A stretch of DNA of 64,000 bases, from positions 62,001-126,000 of the forward strand of contig JAKFUF010000062.1 of the NCBI GenBank assembly GCA_021732845.1, in the 5' to 3' direction. Shown here piece after piece: positions 51,235-60,504 of this stretch. The position numbers and the translations under genes are program-made. The first letter of the stretch is position 1. Every line of letters starts with the position of its first letter. The notes under the pieces are model-generated. The model was not told where the DNA came from and did not search any database. It saw only the letters and a list, made by a program, of their open reading frames with translations. The stretch is from Planctomycetaceae bacterium. GTDB lineage: Bacteria; Planctomycetota; Planctomycetia; Planctomycetales; Planctomycetaceae.

Positions 51235-51915
51235 TCAAGCGGATGAACGCTTGCTGGCCTCGGCCCGGCGGTGGCGGACGATTTCGCCCTCAATCAAATA
51301 GACGACGTTTTCAGCGATTGTCGTGGCGTGGTCGGCGATCCGTTCGACCTGTCGGCTGGCCGAAAACAGGTGTACCGCGCCTTCAATCCGGTCTGGTGAA
51401 GCGTGCATCGTGGCGGTCAGTTCCGCGATGATCTCGCGGTTCATCTGGTCGATGGCGTCGTCTTCATCGCAGAGGCGGCGGGCCTCTTCGAGGTTGAGGG
51501 TTGCGTAAGCAGCCAGGCTCCGGTCAACCATTTCCACGGCAGCCTGTGCCATTTTCACGAGCAGGGCTGGGATCGGCATGGCCGGGTGCTTGCGGAGCGA
51601 GTTCGCCCGCTCGACGATGTTGCCAGCCAAGTCGCCGATCCGTTCCAGTTCGAGCGTGATCTTTAGAATCGTTGTGATCCGTCGCAGGTCGCCAGCGACC
51701 GGCTGATGCAATGCCAGCATCCGCAGGCAGGCCTCTTCAATTCCGACATCGAAGGAGTTGATCTCCTCCTCATCGGGAATCGAGGCTTCCAGTGTTCCTG
51801 AACCCGCGGATTCGAGAAGAGCCACGGAATTGTGGACCGCCTGACCGACAAGCTCCCCCATGCGCAGGATGTCCTGCTGTGCGGCGGCAAGGCTCTGCTT
51901 CAAGTGGAGTGCCAT
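51235..51915 (-). CDS. phoU: Phosphate signalling protein PhoU
   Basis: The 226-residue all-helical protein contains two PhoU three-helix repeats, with metal-binding DEEEINSFDVGIEE and ELERIGDLAGNIVERA in the first and EDDAIDQMNREI, RQVERIADHATTIAENVVYL in the second. PhoU restrains PhoR/Pst-dependent signalling under phosphate sufficiency. I start at ATG 51915 (MALHLKQSLAAAQQDIL), as family members do; an in-frame start at 51963 adds 16 residues. The pst genes are not nearby. Confidence 0.92.
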   Translation of the reverse strand: MALHLKQSLAAAQQDILRMGELVGQAVHNSVALLESAGSGTLEASIPDEEEINSFDVGIEEACLRMLALHQPVAGDLRRITTILKITLELERIGDLAGNIVERANSLRKHPAMPIPALLVKMAQAAVEMVDRSLAAYATLNLEEARRLCDEDDAIDQMNREIIAELTATMHASPDRIEGAVHLFSASRQVERIADHATTIAENVVYLIEGEIVRHRRAEASKRSSA

Positions 51916-52155
51916 CGATCCGGCCCTGCATGAGGTGGAAACACCGAATATTTCATCAATCATAGATCAAAACTGCCGCATCAGTGAAGGGGGAATCAGC
52001 AATTTTCGTGCAAATTGACGGAGAAATTCATGATTTCCTCACATGGCTGGCCTCCTCTCCAATCTTGCGGCGCACGGGTTTTGGGCTCTCACTCCGTCTC
52101 ATATCTGCTATACTTGATGGATAGAAAATGTTGATTCCGATGACGGAGACTCCGA

Positions 52156-53565
52156 ATGCTCAGCCTGCAATCTCGTCGGGCGCGACTGTGTGACGGCATT
52201 TCCCGCCGTGAGCTGCTGCGCGCCGGTGGCTTGAGCTTCGGTGGATTGTCGCTGGCGGGCCTGTTGGGGAAGCCGGCATTGGCGACCGCCACCGGCGGCG
52301 GTGCTGGCAGCGCGAAATCCTGCATCGTCCTGTTCCTGATGGGTGGACCAGACCAGCATTCGACGTGGGATCCCAAGCCGGATGCGCCGCCTGAAGTGCG
52401 GGGGGCCTTCGCGCCGATTTCGAGCCGGGTGCCCGGCGTGCAGTTCAGCGAATTGATGCCGAAACTGGCACAGCGCGCCGACAAGCTGGCGGTGCTGCGG
52501 GCAGTCTCCACTGGTGACAACGCCCACTCGTCGAGCGGGTACTACATGCTCACCGGTCGGCCACATACGCCGACGAATGTCGAGAATGCGAATCCGGGTT
52601 TTCCGAACGACTGGCCGAATTGGGGTTCTGTGGTCCAGCGATTGACGGAGGCCACCGGACGGCGGAGCGGCGACCTGCCGACTTCGATGCGGCTGCCAAA
52701 CCACATTTTCAACACCGACGGCTCGACCTGGCCCGGCCAGGATGGCGGCATGCTCGGCCACGCCGCCGACCCGTGGCTCTTCCGCTGCGCCCCCGCCGAT
52801 CCCGGTTTCCGCATCGCCGAGCTGCAACTTCCGGACGACGTCTCGCTGGACCGCCTCGCCATCCGCCGCGATCTCGTCCGCGACATCGACCGCCAATCCA
52901 AAGTCGCCTCCACGAGCCTGCTCAAAACCTTTGGCGAACATCAGCAACGGGCGTACGGCGTGCTTTCGTCCGCTGCCTCACGCGGTGCGTTCGACCTGGC
53001 GACAGAGTCCGCGGAAACCCGTGCGCGGTACGGAATGACCCAGTTCGGGCAGAGCTGTCTCTTGGCCCGGCGGCTGGTTGAAGCCAACGTGCGGCTGGTG
53101 CAGGTCAACTGGCACCGCGGCCCCGACGAGCCGTCCAGCAACCCCTGCTGGGATTCGCATACCGATGAAACCAACCGTCTGAAGAACGTGCTTGTTCCGC
53201 CCACTGACGACGGCTTTTCGTCCCTGCTGGACGACCTGTCCGACCGCCGGATGCTGGACGAAACCCTGGTCGTCTGCATGTCCGAATTCGGCCGGTCACC
53301 GCGGCTCAACGGAGCCGGCGGCCGCGACCACTGGGGGTCAGTCTTCTCTGTCGCGATGGCCGGAGGCGGCATCCGTGGCGGCCTGGTGCATGGCTCGTCC
53401 GACGCGCTGGGAGCCTTTCCCCGCTCCGGCCTCGTGCGGCCAGAGGACATCGTGGCTACGATCTTCCACTGCCTGGGCTACGCTCCCGAGACGGAAATCC
53501 ACGACCGACAAAACCGCCCCCACGCGATTTGTCAGGGGAAGGTTTTGCAGTCGCTTGTGGGATGA
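52156..53565 (+). CDS. DUF1501 Tat-exported protein
   Basis: The 469-residue protein has a Tat signal (GISRRELLRAGGLSFGG, residues 14-45) and the DUF1501 pattern: LFLMGGPDQHSTWDPKPDAP, RAVSTGDNAHSSSGYYMLTGRPH, NWGSVV, and MSEFGRSPRLNGAGGRDHWG. It belongs to an alkaline-phosphatase/sulfatase-like superfamily of exported planctomycete proteins, but the conserved nucleophile of true sulfatases is not evident. DUF1501 genes are often paired with DUF1549/DUF1553 cytochrome-like genes; no such partner is next to it here. Confidence 0.9.
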   Translation: MLSLQSRRARLCDGISRRELLRAGGLSFGGLSLAGLLGKPALATATGGGAGSAKSCIVLFLMGGPDQHSTWDPKPDAPPEVRGAFAPISSRVPGVQFSELMPKLAQRADKLAVLRAVSTGDNAHSSSGYYMLTGRPHTPTNVENANPGFPNDWPNWGSVVQRLTEATGRRSGDLPTSMRLPNHIFNTDGSTWPGQDGGMLGHAADPWLFRCAPADPGFRIAELQLPDDVSLDRLAIRRDLVRDIDRQSKVASTSLLKTFGEHQQRAYGVLSSAASRGAFDLATESAETRARYGMTQFGQSCLLARRLVEANVRLVQVNWHRGPDEPSSNPCWDSHTDETNRLKNVLVPPTDDGFSSLLDDLSDRRMLDETLVVCMSEFGRSPRLNGAGGRDHWGSVFSVAMAGGGIRGGLVHGSSDALGAFPRSGLVRPEDIVATIFHCLGYAPETEIHDRQNRPHAICQGKVLQSLVG

Positions 53566-53590
53566 CCTGATCCATCGCAATTGTCTTTCA

Positions 53591-54247
53591 TCAGGCTGTC
53601 TCGTCCATCTTGCTGAGCAAGTAGTTCGCGCGGTCAATTCCATCGGTGGAACCGTAGCCGCCGAAAAGAGTTGTCAGGCAACCCTCAAGTCCGCAGGTGC
53701 ATCCTTCTTGATTTGCCACCTCGCGTAGGCTTGCAAGCCAGTTTCCCTCTGTTCCCAACTTGTGCCGGCAGTAGAAGGCTGACGGCAACGCCCACTGATC
53801 TTCGCCATCTTCGGCGAGTGCCTTTTCGTAAGCTACGAGGGCCTCACCAAACTGCTCCTGATCGAGCCGAATATCACCCACTTCCAGCCAGCACGTAAGA
53901 TCGTCTGGATCATGCTCGCCGGCCTTCGTGAAAAGTGCCACCGCCAAATCGAGATTTCCAGCCCGCCTGGCGGCATTTGCCGCGGCGACGGCGGTTTTCC
54001 AATTGGGAGCGTTCCTGTATTGCTGTTCCGTGAGGGCAAATGCTTCTTCATAGCGTCCACTTTTTCCGAGCAGCATTGGACGAATGATCTCTGCATAAGG
54101 CAGGATGCCGTACGTTTGCTCCAGTGCCTCGAAACTCCGCATCAACCCCTCAATCCGTGCTTTGTCTTCATCGGAGAGAGTCGAGAAGGGCTCCGGAATT
54201 TCCATTGCCGAGTGAAAAATCTCGCGGACTGCATCATCTTGATTCAT
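53591..54247 (-). CDS. TPR-repeat protein
   Basis: The 218-residue protein starts at ATG 54247 (MNQDDAVREI). The middle 120 residues form about three TPR-like helix pairs: YEEAFALTEQQYRNAPNW, AARRAGNLDLAVALFTKAGEHDPDD and LDQEQFGEALVAYEKALAEDGED. The C-terminus contains Cys-rich CTCGLEGCLTTL. No signal peptide is seen. Its function is unknown; it converges closely with the DUF1501 gene. Confidence 0.75.
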   Translation of the reverse strand: MNQDDAVREIFHSAMEIPEPFSTLSDEDKARIEGLMRSFEALEQTYGILPYAEIIRPMLLGKSGRYEEAFALTEQQYRNAPNWKTAVAAANAARRAGNLDLAVALFTKAGEHDPDDLTCWLEVGDIRLDQEQFGEALVAYEKALAEDGEDQWALPSAFYCRHKLGTEGNWLASLREVANQEGCTCGLEGCLTTLFGGYGSTDGIDRANYLLSKMDETA

Positions 54248-54429
54248 GCAAGCAGAGCCTGGTCTGGGTGAACGCCGGATTAAGGTCGACGCGCTGTGGA
54301 ACCCGTTGAGTCGAGCCCCTTGAGCCGCCAGCGCATCACGATTTCCACCATAGATTTCATCCTCACGTTTGTCGACGATCCAGAATTCTGTGCATAGATT
54401 TTGAGGCGATCGCCTCACGTCCATCGAGA

Positions 54430-56019
54430 CTATTTCCGCAGCACCTCAACGCTCCCACTGCGGCTGAACAGGTCGAGGCCGGCGGAACGTTCGGTGTTCT
54501 CGATGACCTGCCGCATCCGGCCCAGAACCGCGAAGACCGCGAAGCGGTCTTCGTCCTTCACAACGGTGCGGAGGCCCGGCCAGGTACGGCGGGTGCCATC
54601 GTGCTCGTCGGTACCTTCCAGGCGAAAATCGTCGAACTCCTCACGACTGAGGTTGGTGCGGAGGCCGCCGTGATTGGTGATCGCCAAGACTGGAAGTGAC
54701 TTCCAAGCGGCGGGAGACAGTTCTACTTCGATGCGTCCGGACTGGGTCACGAGGCGGTGAGCCACGGCGGAAAAGGGTTTTGAGGCCACCAGCCGTGTGT
54801 CACCAAAGTCGTTGGAGACGTTGACGGTCCCTTGAATGTCCGCCAAATCAAGTTGAACCCGGCCGAACTGGGCGTCCAGCCCGTCAGTCACGTTATGAAT
54901 CTGGACGGCGATCGGTTTTGCCGTCGTGATCTGGCGAATGTTGTCGGCATGCGAAGTCCCCCCCCTCTCGAAGCCGAATTCCTGCGTGGCGGTGACGGTG
55001 ACATGCCCGGTTACATCGGCAACGGACTGCAGCGGGAAATTGAGGGACAACAGGTTGCCGGTCAACCCGCGCACGGCGAACTGGCCGCGGGCGTCCGAGT
55101 CGGTCGAATCCTCATCGAGAATCGTCAATGCGGCTTGAAGCTTTTCCACCAGCAGGCCGCGCCGCGCTCCGCGGATGCAGACGCTGGCACATTTCGGCAC
55201 ATAGACGGTCAATTCTCCATACCGCTGCCGCATCGAACCGTATTGCCCATCGCCGCCTTCAGACATCACGGACGCCATAATCACTTTGTTGCTGCCATAG
55301 TCCAGCCCCTCCACCGTCAGTTGGTCGATCTCCTTGTCGACGTAATCGCGATGAACGGCGTGGGTCTTCTCAAATTGTGCTTGTCGCTCGGAACGCTGCG
55401 CCTCGGTCAGCTTCTCACCGTACTTGGCGAGCCACTCCTTGTTGTGGGCATCCCACTCGGCACGCGTCTGGCCGGTAAACTCGGCGCGACCGCGTTTATG
55501 GACAATCTTCATCGAACGCAGAATGTCGTCCACCGGTTTGTCGTCCGGCGAGAGCACCAGCTTCTTGAGTTCAACTTTCACCCGTGGCTCATCCCAGCCG
55601 ATCACGTGCACATGGTTGGCAGTGATCGCCAGCCGCCGTTCCGGTCCCAGTTCAATCTGGGTGGTTTCAGTCTGCTCGTTGACCGTGGCTCCCTTCACCA
55701 ACACCCGCTTGCTGTCCATCTCCTTCCGCAGGGCCTCCAACCGCTGCTTCAGAGCCGCGAGGTCGGTCTGTGCGTCGGTTACCTTCACGCGGCCACGTTC
55801 AATGTTGTCCTGCAACGCCTCAAGCTGGCTGACCGTGCGGTCGTATTGTTCCTTGAACTCCTTCGGAACAAAGTACCAGCCGCTCAGCGTGTTCGAGAGC
55901 AGCAAATGATTCGGCGGGGCCTTCGCCGGAGGCCGCTCGGCCTGGCCGAAGACGCTGCCCACGAATGAGGAACAGATGAGAAGCAGAGACAGAACGGTGG
56001 TGGTGCGTGTGCGAAACAT
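54430..56019 (-). CDS. Secreted DUF4097-like protein
   Basis: The 529-residue protein has a signal peptide (residues 1-25, MFRTRTTTVLSLLLICSS). A coiled-coil-like segment (about 60-110, SQLEALQDNIERGRVKVTDAQTDLAALKQRL) is followed by a beta-helix-like C-terminal half (about 270-510) with alternating hydrophobic strands such as VTGHVTVTATQ and IQGTVNVSNDFGDTRLVA, resembling DUF4097 adhesin-like repeats. ATG 56019 follows CAGGAG. The anti-sigma-like and ECF sigma genes lie directly upstream on the same strand, so its expression is probably under that regulator. Confidence 0.75.
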   Translation of the reverse strand: MFRTRTTTVLSLLLICSSFVGSVFGQAERPPAKAPPNHLLLSNTLSGWYFVPKEFKEQYDRTVSQLEALQDNIERGRVKVTDAQTDLAALKQRLEALRKEMDSKRVLVKGATVNEQTETTQIELGPERRLAITANHVHVIGWDEPRVKVELKKLVLSPDDKPVDDILRSMKIVHKRGRAEFTGQTRAEWDAHNKEWLAKYGEKLTEAQRSERQAQFEKTHAVHRDYVDKEIDQLTVEGLDYGSNKVIMASVMSEGGDGQYGSMRQRYGELTVYVPKCASVCIRGARRGLLVEKLQAALTILDEDSTDSDARGQFAVRGLTGNLLSLNFPLQSVADVTGHVTVTATQEFGFERGGTSHADNIRQITTAKPIAVQIHNVTDGLDAQFGRVQLDLADIQGTVNVSNDFGDTRLVASKPFSAVAHRLVTQSGRIEVELSPAAWKSLPVLAITNHGGLRTNLSREEFDDFRLEGTDEHDGTRRTWPGLRTVVKDEDRFAVFAVLGRMRQVIENTERSAGLDLFSRSGSVEVLRK

Positions 56020-56034
56020 GGGAAACTCCTGGGG

Positions 56035-56117
56035 GAATGACCAATGACCAATGAAACAATGACCAATCGCCCCACGATCGACGCATTTGTCATTTGTCAT
56101 TTGTCATTAGGTCATTG
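56035..56117. repeat. ATGACCAAT and GTCATTT repeat cluster
   Basis: ATGACCA units (56035-56066) face a GTCATTT heptamer array (56084-56109) and GGTCATTG (56110-56117). It occupies the gap between the anti-sigma-like gene and the secreted gene, resembles the palindrome at 22509-22586, and reaches the stop codon of the anti-sigma-like gene. Confidence 0.8.
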
Positions 56118-56119
56118 AC

Positions 56120-56593
56120 TCATTGCTTCAGCCTAAATTCCTCCAGCGTCTGCCGGACTTCGCGGCGAAGTTCGGCGAGCGCCAGAGCGTCAGTGGTTTG
56201 TGACAACCGCAGGTCGGCTTGGCGCAGGTCGGCGTCAATTTGCTGGAGACCTGACTCATACAGCGAAGTCTGGGTGACCTTCGAATACGTTCGGGAGGGC
56301 TCGGCCAAGGTGATGATCGCGGGCAACTCGGGACCGCGCGGCGGCTGCGACAGGATCACGCACACCGCAACCGAAGCGGCGGCGACCACCAAGGCAGACA
56401 CGATCTGCCCAGCCCAATTTCCCCTGTGGAGTGGCGGCTCTGATGTGACTCCTGTTGGATTCGTGGCGAGCGCCGATGCCTGAGCGATCAGCCTGGCGAC
56501 ACTTTCCGGTGTCGGCTGCCCCGCGCGGGCCTGCCGGATGGCAGTCTCCAAATCCGGCGGCAGCGGCCGCGGCGGCAGTTCTTCGGGAATCAT
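56120..56593 (-). CDS. Single-pass membrane protein, probable anti-sigma factor
   Basis: The 157-residue protein has a soluble N-terminal part of about 60 residues (DLETAIRQARAGQPTPESVARLIAQASA), one transmembrane helix near 63-82 (IVSALVVAAASVAVCVIL), and a mostly helical C-terminal part (LQQIDADLRQADLRLSQTTDALALAELRREV). It overlaps the ECF sigma gene by 4 bases (ATGA), the usual arrangement for a cognate anti-sigma factor. No zinc-binding HxxxCxxC motif is seen, so the assignment rests on context. Confidence 0.65.
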   Translation of the reverse strand: MIPEELPPRPLPPDLETAIRQARAGQPTPESVARLIAQASALATNPTGVTSEPPLHRGNWAGQIVSALVVAAASVAVCVILSQPPRGPELPAIITLAEPSRTYSKVTQTSLYESGLQQIDADLRQADLRLSQTTDALALAELRREVRQTLEEFRLKQ

Positions 56594-57117
56594 CGGTTTG
56601 TCTCCATTCCAAGATGTTCCGCGCGTTCAAAGGCGGCGGATAGCCGCTGCCGGGCCATGCTGAGGGCTTTGGCAACGGCTCCCGGAGAAATCTCCAGCAT
56701 CTGCGCGATCTGGGGCTGGGAGAGATCTTCAAAGTAGACCAGACAGAAGACCTCCGCCTCGCGCGGCGGCAGCGTAGTCAGCGCCTGCCGCAGCCGCAGT
56801 TCCAGCTCGGCGGCGACCAAATGCTCGTGTGGCTCAAAGCCGCCCGGTCGCCTCGTGCGGGCTTCGATATCCGTGGCTTCCAGGGCAATGGTGGATTTGC
56901 GCCGCCGCAGGCAGTCGATCGCCCGGCGCGTGGCCATTGTCCGCAGCAGCCCCGCCACCTGCCCGCCGAGTTCGGTGAACCGGCCGGAACGAAAGACTTC
57001 GACAAACACTTCCTGAGCCACCTCGTCCGCGTCGGCCGAATTCGCGACGACACGCATCGCCGCCGCCAGAACGGCGGAGGCATGCGTCGCCACGAATTCA
57101 GCCCAGGTCACGCTCAT
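56590..57117 (-). CDS. ECF-type RNA polymerase sigma factor
   Basis: The 175-residue protein has sigma region 2 (ADEVAQEVFVEVFRSG, then LRTMATRRAIDCLRRRK) and region 4 (LTTLPPREAEVFCLVYFEDLSQPQIAQMLEISPGAVAKALSMARQRL), without regions 1 or 3, as in ECF sigma factors. It directs RNA polymerase to a small regulon in response to an extracytoplasmic cue. It is the first gene of the trio with the membrane protein and the secreted DUF4097-like protein. No promoter of the AAC-type -35 signature was confirmed by eye. Confidence 0.9.
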   Translation of the reverse strand: MSVTWAEFVATHASAVLAAAMRVVANSADADEVAQEVFVEVFRSGRFTELGGQVAGLLRTMATRRAIDCLRRRKSTIALEATDIEARTRRPGGFEPHEHLVAAELELRLRQALTTLPPREAEVFCLVYFEDLSQPQIAQMLEISPGAVAKALSMARQRLSAAFERAEHLGMETNR

Positions 57118-57350
57118 TTCGTCTCAACTTCGGAGGAGTCTGCTTTGACTGCTGCCAAGATATCGAGGCGAGGGGGCTGAGGATTACCCTGAATTTTACG
57201 GAAATTTCTTCGAGCGCATTGAGCCACGCAACGGTCGTTGACCGTCAGCACAGCGGTTGTCGCGCGGTTGGCATTGGCGTTAAGCTGACCCTGTCGAAAG
57301 GTTCGTAACGATAGACTCCCCAACGCAGGAATGACGATTGCGACAAATGT

Positions 57351-57504
57351 GAATTTCAGATTTCAGATTTCAAATTTCACAGTCGGTTCAGCGGGCTCGA
57401 ACCCCAGATCAAATCCCTGGCGTGGAGCGTGACTTCATCCCGACCAAGTTGTGTTCGAAACTCGGCAGGCCACTGTGAAATTTGAAATCTGAAATTTGAA
57501 ATTC
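57351..57504. repeat. 150-bp palindromic element with 33-bp arms
   Basis: Left arm GAATTTCAGATTTCAGATTT... (57351-57383) and right arm (57472-57504) pair over 33 bases with one mismatch, around an 88-base centre. Related elements are at 20524-20579 and 61100-61250. Most of the 453-base sigma-to-aldehyde-dehydrogenase gap (57118-57570) is filled by it; no gene is present there. Confidence 0.95.
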
Positions 57505-57570
57505 CCATTCGGTCACCCAGTGACTTTTGTCACGCGCGTCAGCCGTGCCCGACTTGGAATGAGGTTCCCG

Positions 57571-58989
57571 ATGCGGATGTTTTTCAGCGGCCAGTGGCAG
57601 GACAAATCCGAAACGATTCCGGTGACCAACCCGTTCAATGGGGCGGTGATCGACACTGTGCCACGGGGCACGGCGGCGGACGTCGACACGGCGCTGAAGT
57701 CGCTGCAGGCGGGCGCGGCCATCATGCGAAAAATGCCCGCCTACGACCGCAGCAAGATCCTGCGCAAGGCGGCGCAGCTCATGACCGAGCGCGAGGCTGA
57801 ACTCGGCCGGATCATCAGCAGCGAGGAGGGCAAGATTCTCGCCGAGGGGGTGCTGGAAGCCAGCCGCGCCAAGGAGACCATCGACAACTCGGCCGACGCC
57901 GCCAAACTGGTCGTGGGCGAAATGATCCCCCTGGACGCCGCCCCTGGCGCCAAAAACAAGCTCGGGTTCACGCTCCGCGTCCCCTGTGGCATCGTCGCCG
58001 CCATCACCCCCTTCAACTTCCCCCTCAACCTCGTGGCTCACAAGGTGGGGCCTGCCATCGCGGCGGGAAACGCCGTCATCATCAAGCCCGCCAGCGACAC
58101 CCCGCTCTCCGCGCTCAAACTTGTCGAAATTCTGCTGGAATCCGGACTGCCACCAGAAGCCATCGCCTGCATCACTGGCGGCGGCGGCGAGATCGGCAAA
58201 GCGCTCGCCACCGACAAACGGGTCCGCAAGATCAGCTTCACCGGCAGCTACGAAGTGGGCGACTCCATCTGCCGGATGGCGGGCGTCAAACGGGTGACGA
58301 TGGAACTGGGCAGCAACAGCCCCGTGATCATCATGGACGACGCCGATCTGGAAAAGGCGGCCCAACTCGTCACGATGTCTGGCTTCGCCAACGCCGGCCA
58401 GGTGTGCATCTCCGCCCAGCGAATCCTGACCTCCGGCAAGATCTACGGCGACTTCCTCGACCTCCTCAAGCCCAAAGTCGAAGCCCTGACCACCGGCGAC
58501 CAGTTGGCGTCCGGCACGAAAATGGGTCCGATGATCCGCGAGCGCGATGCGATCCGTGTCCAGAATTGGATCGAAGAAGCCGTGGGCGCGGGAGCCAGGG
58601 TTGTGACCGGCGGCCAGCGAGCCGGAACCATGCACGCCCCGACCGTCGTGGCCGATGTCGCGCCGAGCATGAAAATCAGTTGTGACGAACTGTTTGGTCC
58701 GGCAGTGGCTGTGACCAAGTTCAGCGACATCAACGAGGCGATCGCCCTCGCCAACCAGAGCCAGTACGGACTGGCCGCCAGCATCTTCACCCAAGACATC
58801 GACCGGGCCATGAAGTTTGCCCGCGAGGTCGACAGCGGCAACCTGCACATCAACTGGGGCACCCAGTGGCGGGCCGACTTGATGCCCTACGGCGGACTCA
58901 AGGACAGCGGCATGGGGAAAGAAGGCCCGCGCCATGCGATTCGTGAAATGACCGAGGAAAAAATGGTGGTGCTGCACCTGGCGGAATAG
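57571..58989 (+). CDS. Aldehyde dehydrogenase
   Basis: The 472-residue NAD(P)-dependent enzyme oxidises aldehydes to acids. Family elements: TPFNFPLN, KPASDTPLSA, the Rossmann FTGSYEVGD, the Glu of MELGSNSPVI, the catalytic Cys of AGQVCISAQR, and ELFGPAVAV. The pattern fits the lactaldehyde/glyceraldehyde-3-phosphate (non-phosphorylating) subgroup more than methylmalonate-semialdehyde types, but the substrate is not determined. I use ATG 57571, after GAGG at good spacing; earlier in-frame starts reach into the palindromic element. Confidence 0.9.
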   Translation: MRMFFSGQWQDKSETIPVTNPFNGAVIDTVPRGTAADVDTALKSLQAGAAIMRKMPAYDRSKILRKAAQLMTEREAELGRIISSEEGKILAEGVLEASRAKETIDNSADAAKLVVGEMIPLDAAPGAKNKLGFTLRVPCGIVAAITPFNFPLNLVAHKVGPAIAAGNAVIIKPASDTPLSALKLVEILLESGLPPEAIACITGGGGEIGKALATDKRVRKISFTGSYEVGDSICRMAGVKRVTMELGSNSPVIIMDDADLEKAAQLVTMSGFANAGQVCISAQRILTSGKIYGDFLDLLKPKVEALTTGDQLASGTKMGPMIRERDAIRVQNWIEEAVGAGARVVTGGQRAGTMHAPTVVADVAPSMKISCDELFGPAVAVTKFSDINEAIALANQSQYGLAASIFTQDIDRAMKFAREVDSGNLHINWGTQWRADLMPYGGLKDSGMGKEGPRHAIREMTEEKMVVLHLAE

Positions 58990-59049
58990 TGTGTCGCCAT
59001 CGTGACAAGCTGGCAGTTTTTTAATCCGGAGGAGGAAGCACCGGTCAGT

Positions 59050-59082
59050 CACTGCGCGATGGACCGGAGGGCTTGCGCAGTG
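59050..59082. terminator. Hairpin downstream of aldehyde dehydrogenase
   Basis: CACTGCGC / GCGCAGTG (59050-59057 and 59075-59082) form an 8-bp stem around a 17-base loop, 60 bases after the aldehyde dehydrogenase stop. No T run follows, so the termination role is tentative. Confidence 0.45.
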
Positions 59083-59087
59083 CCACT

Positions 59088-59263
59088 CAAAGGACCGGAC
59101 AGAGAATAAAATCTCGCTTCAAGGTGCGGACCGAAGGCCGGTCTTGTGCCACGAGAAGGGGGAACCACGAATTTTCACGAATACGACGAATTTCACGAAT
59201 GACACCTGGCCAATGACACCTGGCCAATGACAACGAGCAGGATTTCCTCACCCGTGAGACGGA
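59088..59263 (+). repeat. Dispersed 320-bp element, partial copy 3
   Basis: CAAAGGACCGGACAGAGAATAAAAT and the following GGACCGAAGGCCGGTCTTGTGCCACGAGAAGGGGGAACCACGAATTTTCACGAATACG tract align with the left half of copies 1 and 2. A 14-base unit, AATGACACCTGGCC, is duplicated inside it. It occupies much of the 416-base gap 58990-59405; no gene is present. Confidence 0.85.
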
Positions 59264-59405
59264 TGACATTACCTTTGGTCGCTGACAGTGGCTCGCCATT
59301 TGATTGCCAACTGCCGGTGGGACTGGTAAGACTGCGTTCACAGCAAAGCAGAGTCCCCGACGGATTTGGAAGATTGTCTGTCATCCCAATTCCTGGAGTT
59401 GAGAC

Positions 59406-60182
59406 GTGAATCAGCCCTCTGAGACCACTGAGACGATCACTCGACGCGACTTTACGCACCAGGCGCTGGGTTCATTGCTGGCGTTCTCCTTCATGCAGTG
59501 GGCCGCTGGCCGCGATCTGTTCGCCGACAACGTCAAGCCGCCGGTCACCAAGTGGCTCAGCGAAGTCAACCAACTCGGCTGGGACTTGAAAGGCCAGATG
59601 CTGAAGCAGACGGAATGGCAGAAGCAGATCGAAACGCTGTACACGAAGGCCGATGTGCCCTCGTTTCTCAAGCTGATCGACTTCGAAAAGCTGACGAAAG
59701 ATCTGAAACTGGAAGACCATGGCGAGAAGAGCCTGCGGGTCAAGTTTCCCCAGGTGGAGGGGATCCCCGCCAAACTGGCGTTCGGTCAGCAGATCTTCGC
59801 GCTCAAGCAGGGTGCGTCCGTCGTGCCGCATGGCCACAACAACATGGCCACCGCGTTTCTGATGCTGGACGGCGAGTTTCACGGCCGGCATTACGACCGG
59901 GTGCAGGATGAGAAGGAACACATCCTCATCCGGCCAACCATCGACCGAAAATTCACGCTGGGCGAGTGTTCGACGGTGTCCGACGACAAAGACAATGTGC
60001 ATTGGTTCAAAGCATTGTCGCCCACCGCGTTCATTTACAACATCCATGTGATGGATGTGCGGCCGGGCAGCAAGCTGACCACCGGTCGGGTGTACCTCGA
60101 CCCCAACGGTGAAAAGCTGGGTGACGGATTGATCCGCGCCAAACGGGTCGATTATGACACCGTTCACAAGTTGTACGGTTGA
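59406..60182 (+). CDS. Tat-exported cupin-like protein
   Basis: The 258-residue protein starts at GTG 59406 after CTGGAG and has a Tat-type signal (ITRRDFTHQALGSLLAF, residues 11-40). The central fold appears cupin-like: ASVVPHGHNNMATAFLMLDGEFHGRHYDR with HxH and a later His, then DNVHWFKA. Charged helices fill the region between. The substrate is unknown. It stands alone between the aldehyde dehydrogenase and PspA-like genes. Confidence 0.7.
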   Translation: MNQPSETTETITRRDFTHQALGSLLAFSFMQWAAGRDLFADNVKPPVTKWLSEVNQLGWDLKGQMLKQTEWQKQIETLYTKADVPSFLKLIDFEKLTKDLKLEDHGEKSLRVKFPQVEGIPAKLAFGQQIFALKQGASVVPHGHNNMATAFLMLDGEFHGRHYDRVQDEKEHILIRPTIDRKFTLGECSTVSDDKDNVHWFKALSPTAFIYNIHVMDVRPGSKLTTGRVYLDPNGEKLGDGLIRAKRVDYDTVHKLYG

Positions 60183-60504
60183 CCCGACGATGCCGGCGCG
60201 TTTGCCGCATGCTGTCAGACTGAAAAATTCTTCAGGGAATCTGACGAACAACGTGAACCCTGCGGCCGTGCTCGCCGTTGGACCTCAAGAGATTAACGCC
60301 GGCACGGACTGGGGATCCCAATCCGTGTGCTGGCGTATTGCCATTTCGCCCTTTACTACCTAGGCTTGCGCGAATTCAGGACACCGGCCGTGGATTGGAG
60401 GCCAGGCCTTCAATCCGGTCTGCAGCGTGTGTGTCAAAATCGTGCATTGTTTCCAGGTGTCGCCATTTCGAGACACGCCGAGCCGTCCGAGTTGAGTACC
60501 TGCC
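60183..60504. other. Gap before the PspA-like gene
   Basis: These 322 bases hold no gene I can support. Short plus-strand frames near 60278-60602 are shadows of the sequence around the next gene. The region should contain the PspA-like promoter. Confidence 0.4.

Noticed and set aside
57384-57471. tRNA gene inside the palindromic element (T-arm-like GGGTTCGAGCCC on the minus strand)
   Set aside because: No matching acceptor stem, D arm or anticodon arm could be formed around it; the same motif recurs in the element at 61131-61230.
57409-59052. 547-codon open frame antisense to the aldehyde dehydrogenase gene
   Set aside because: Shadow of a well-supported gene; its translation is Gly/His/Asp-rich low complexity.
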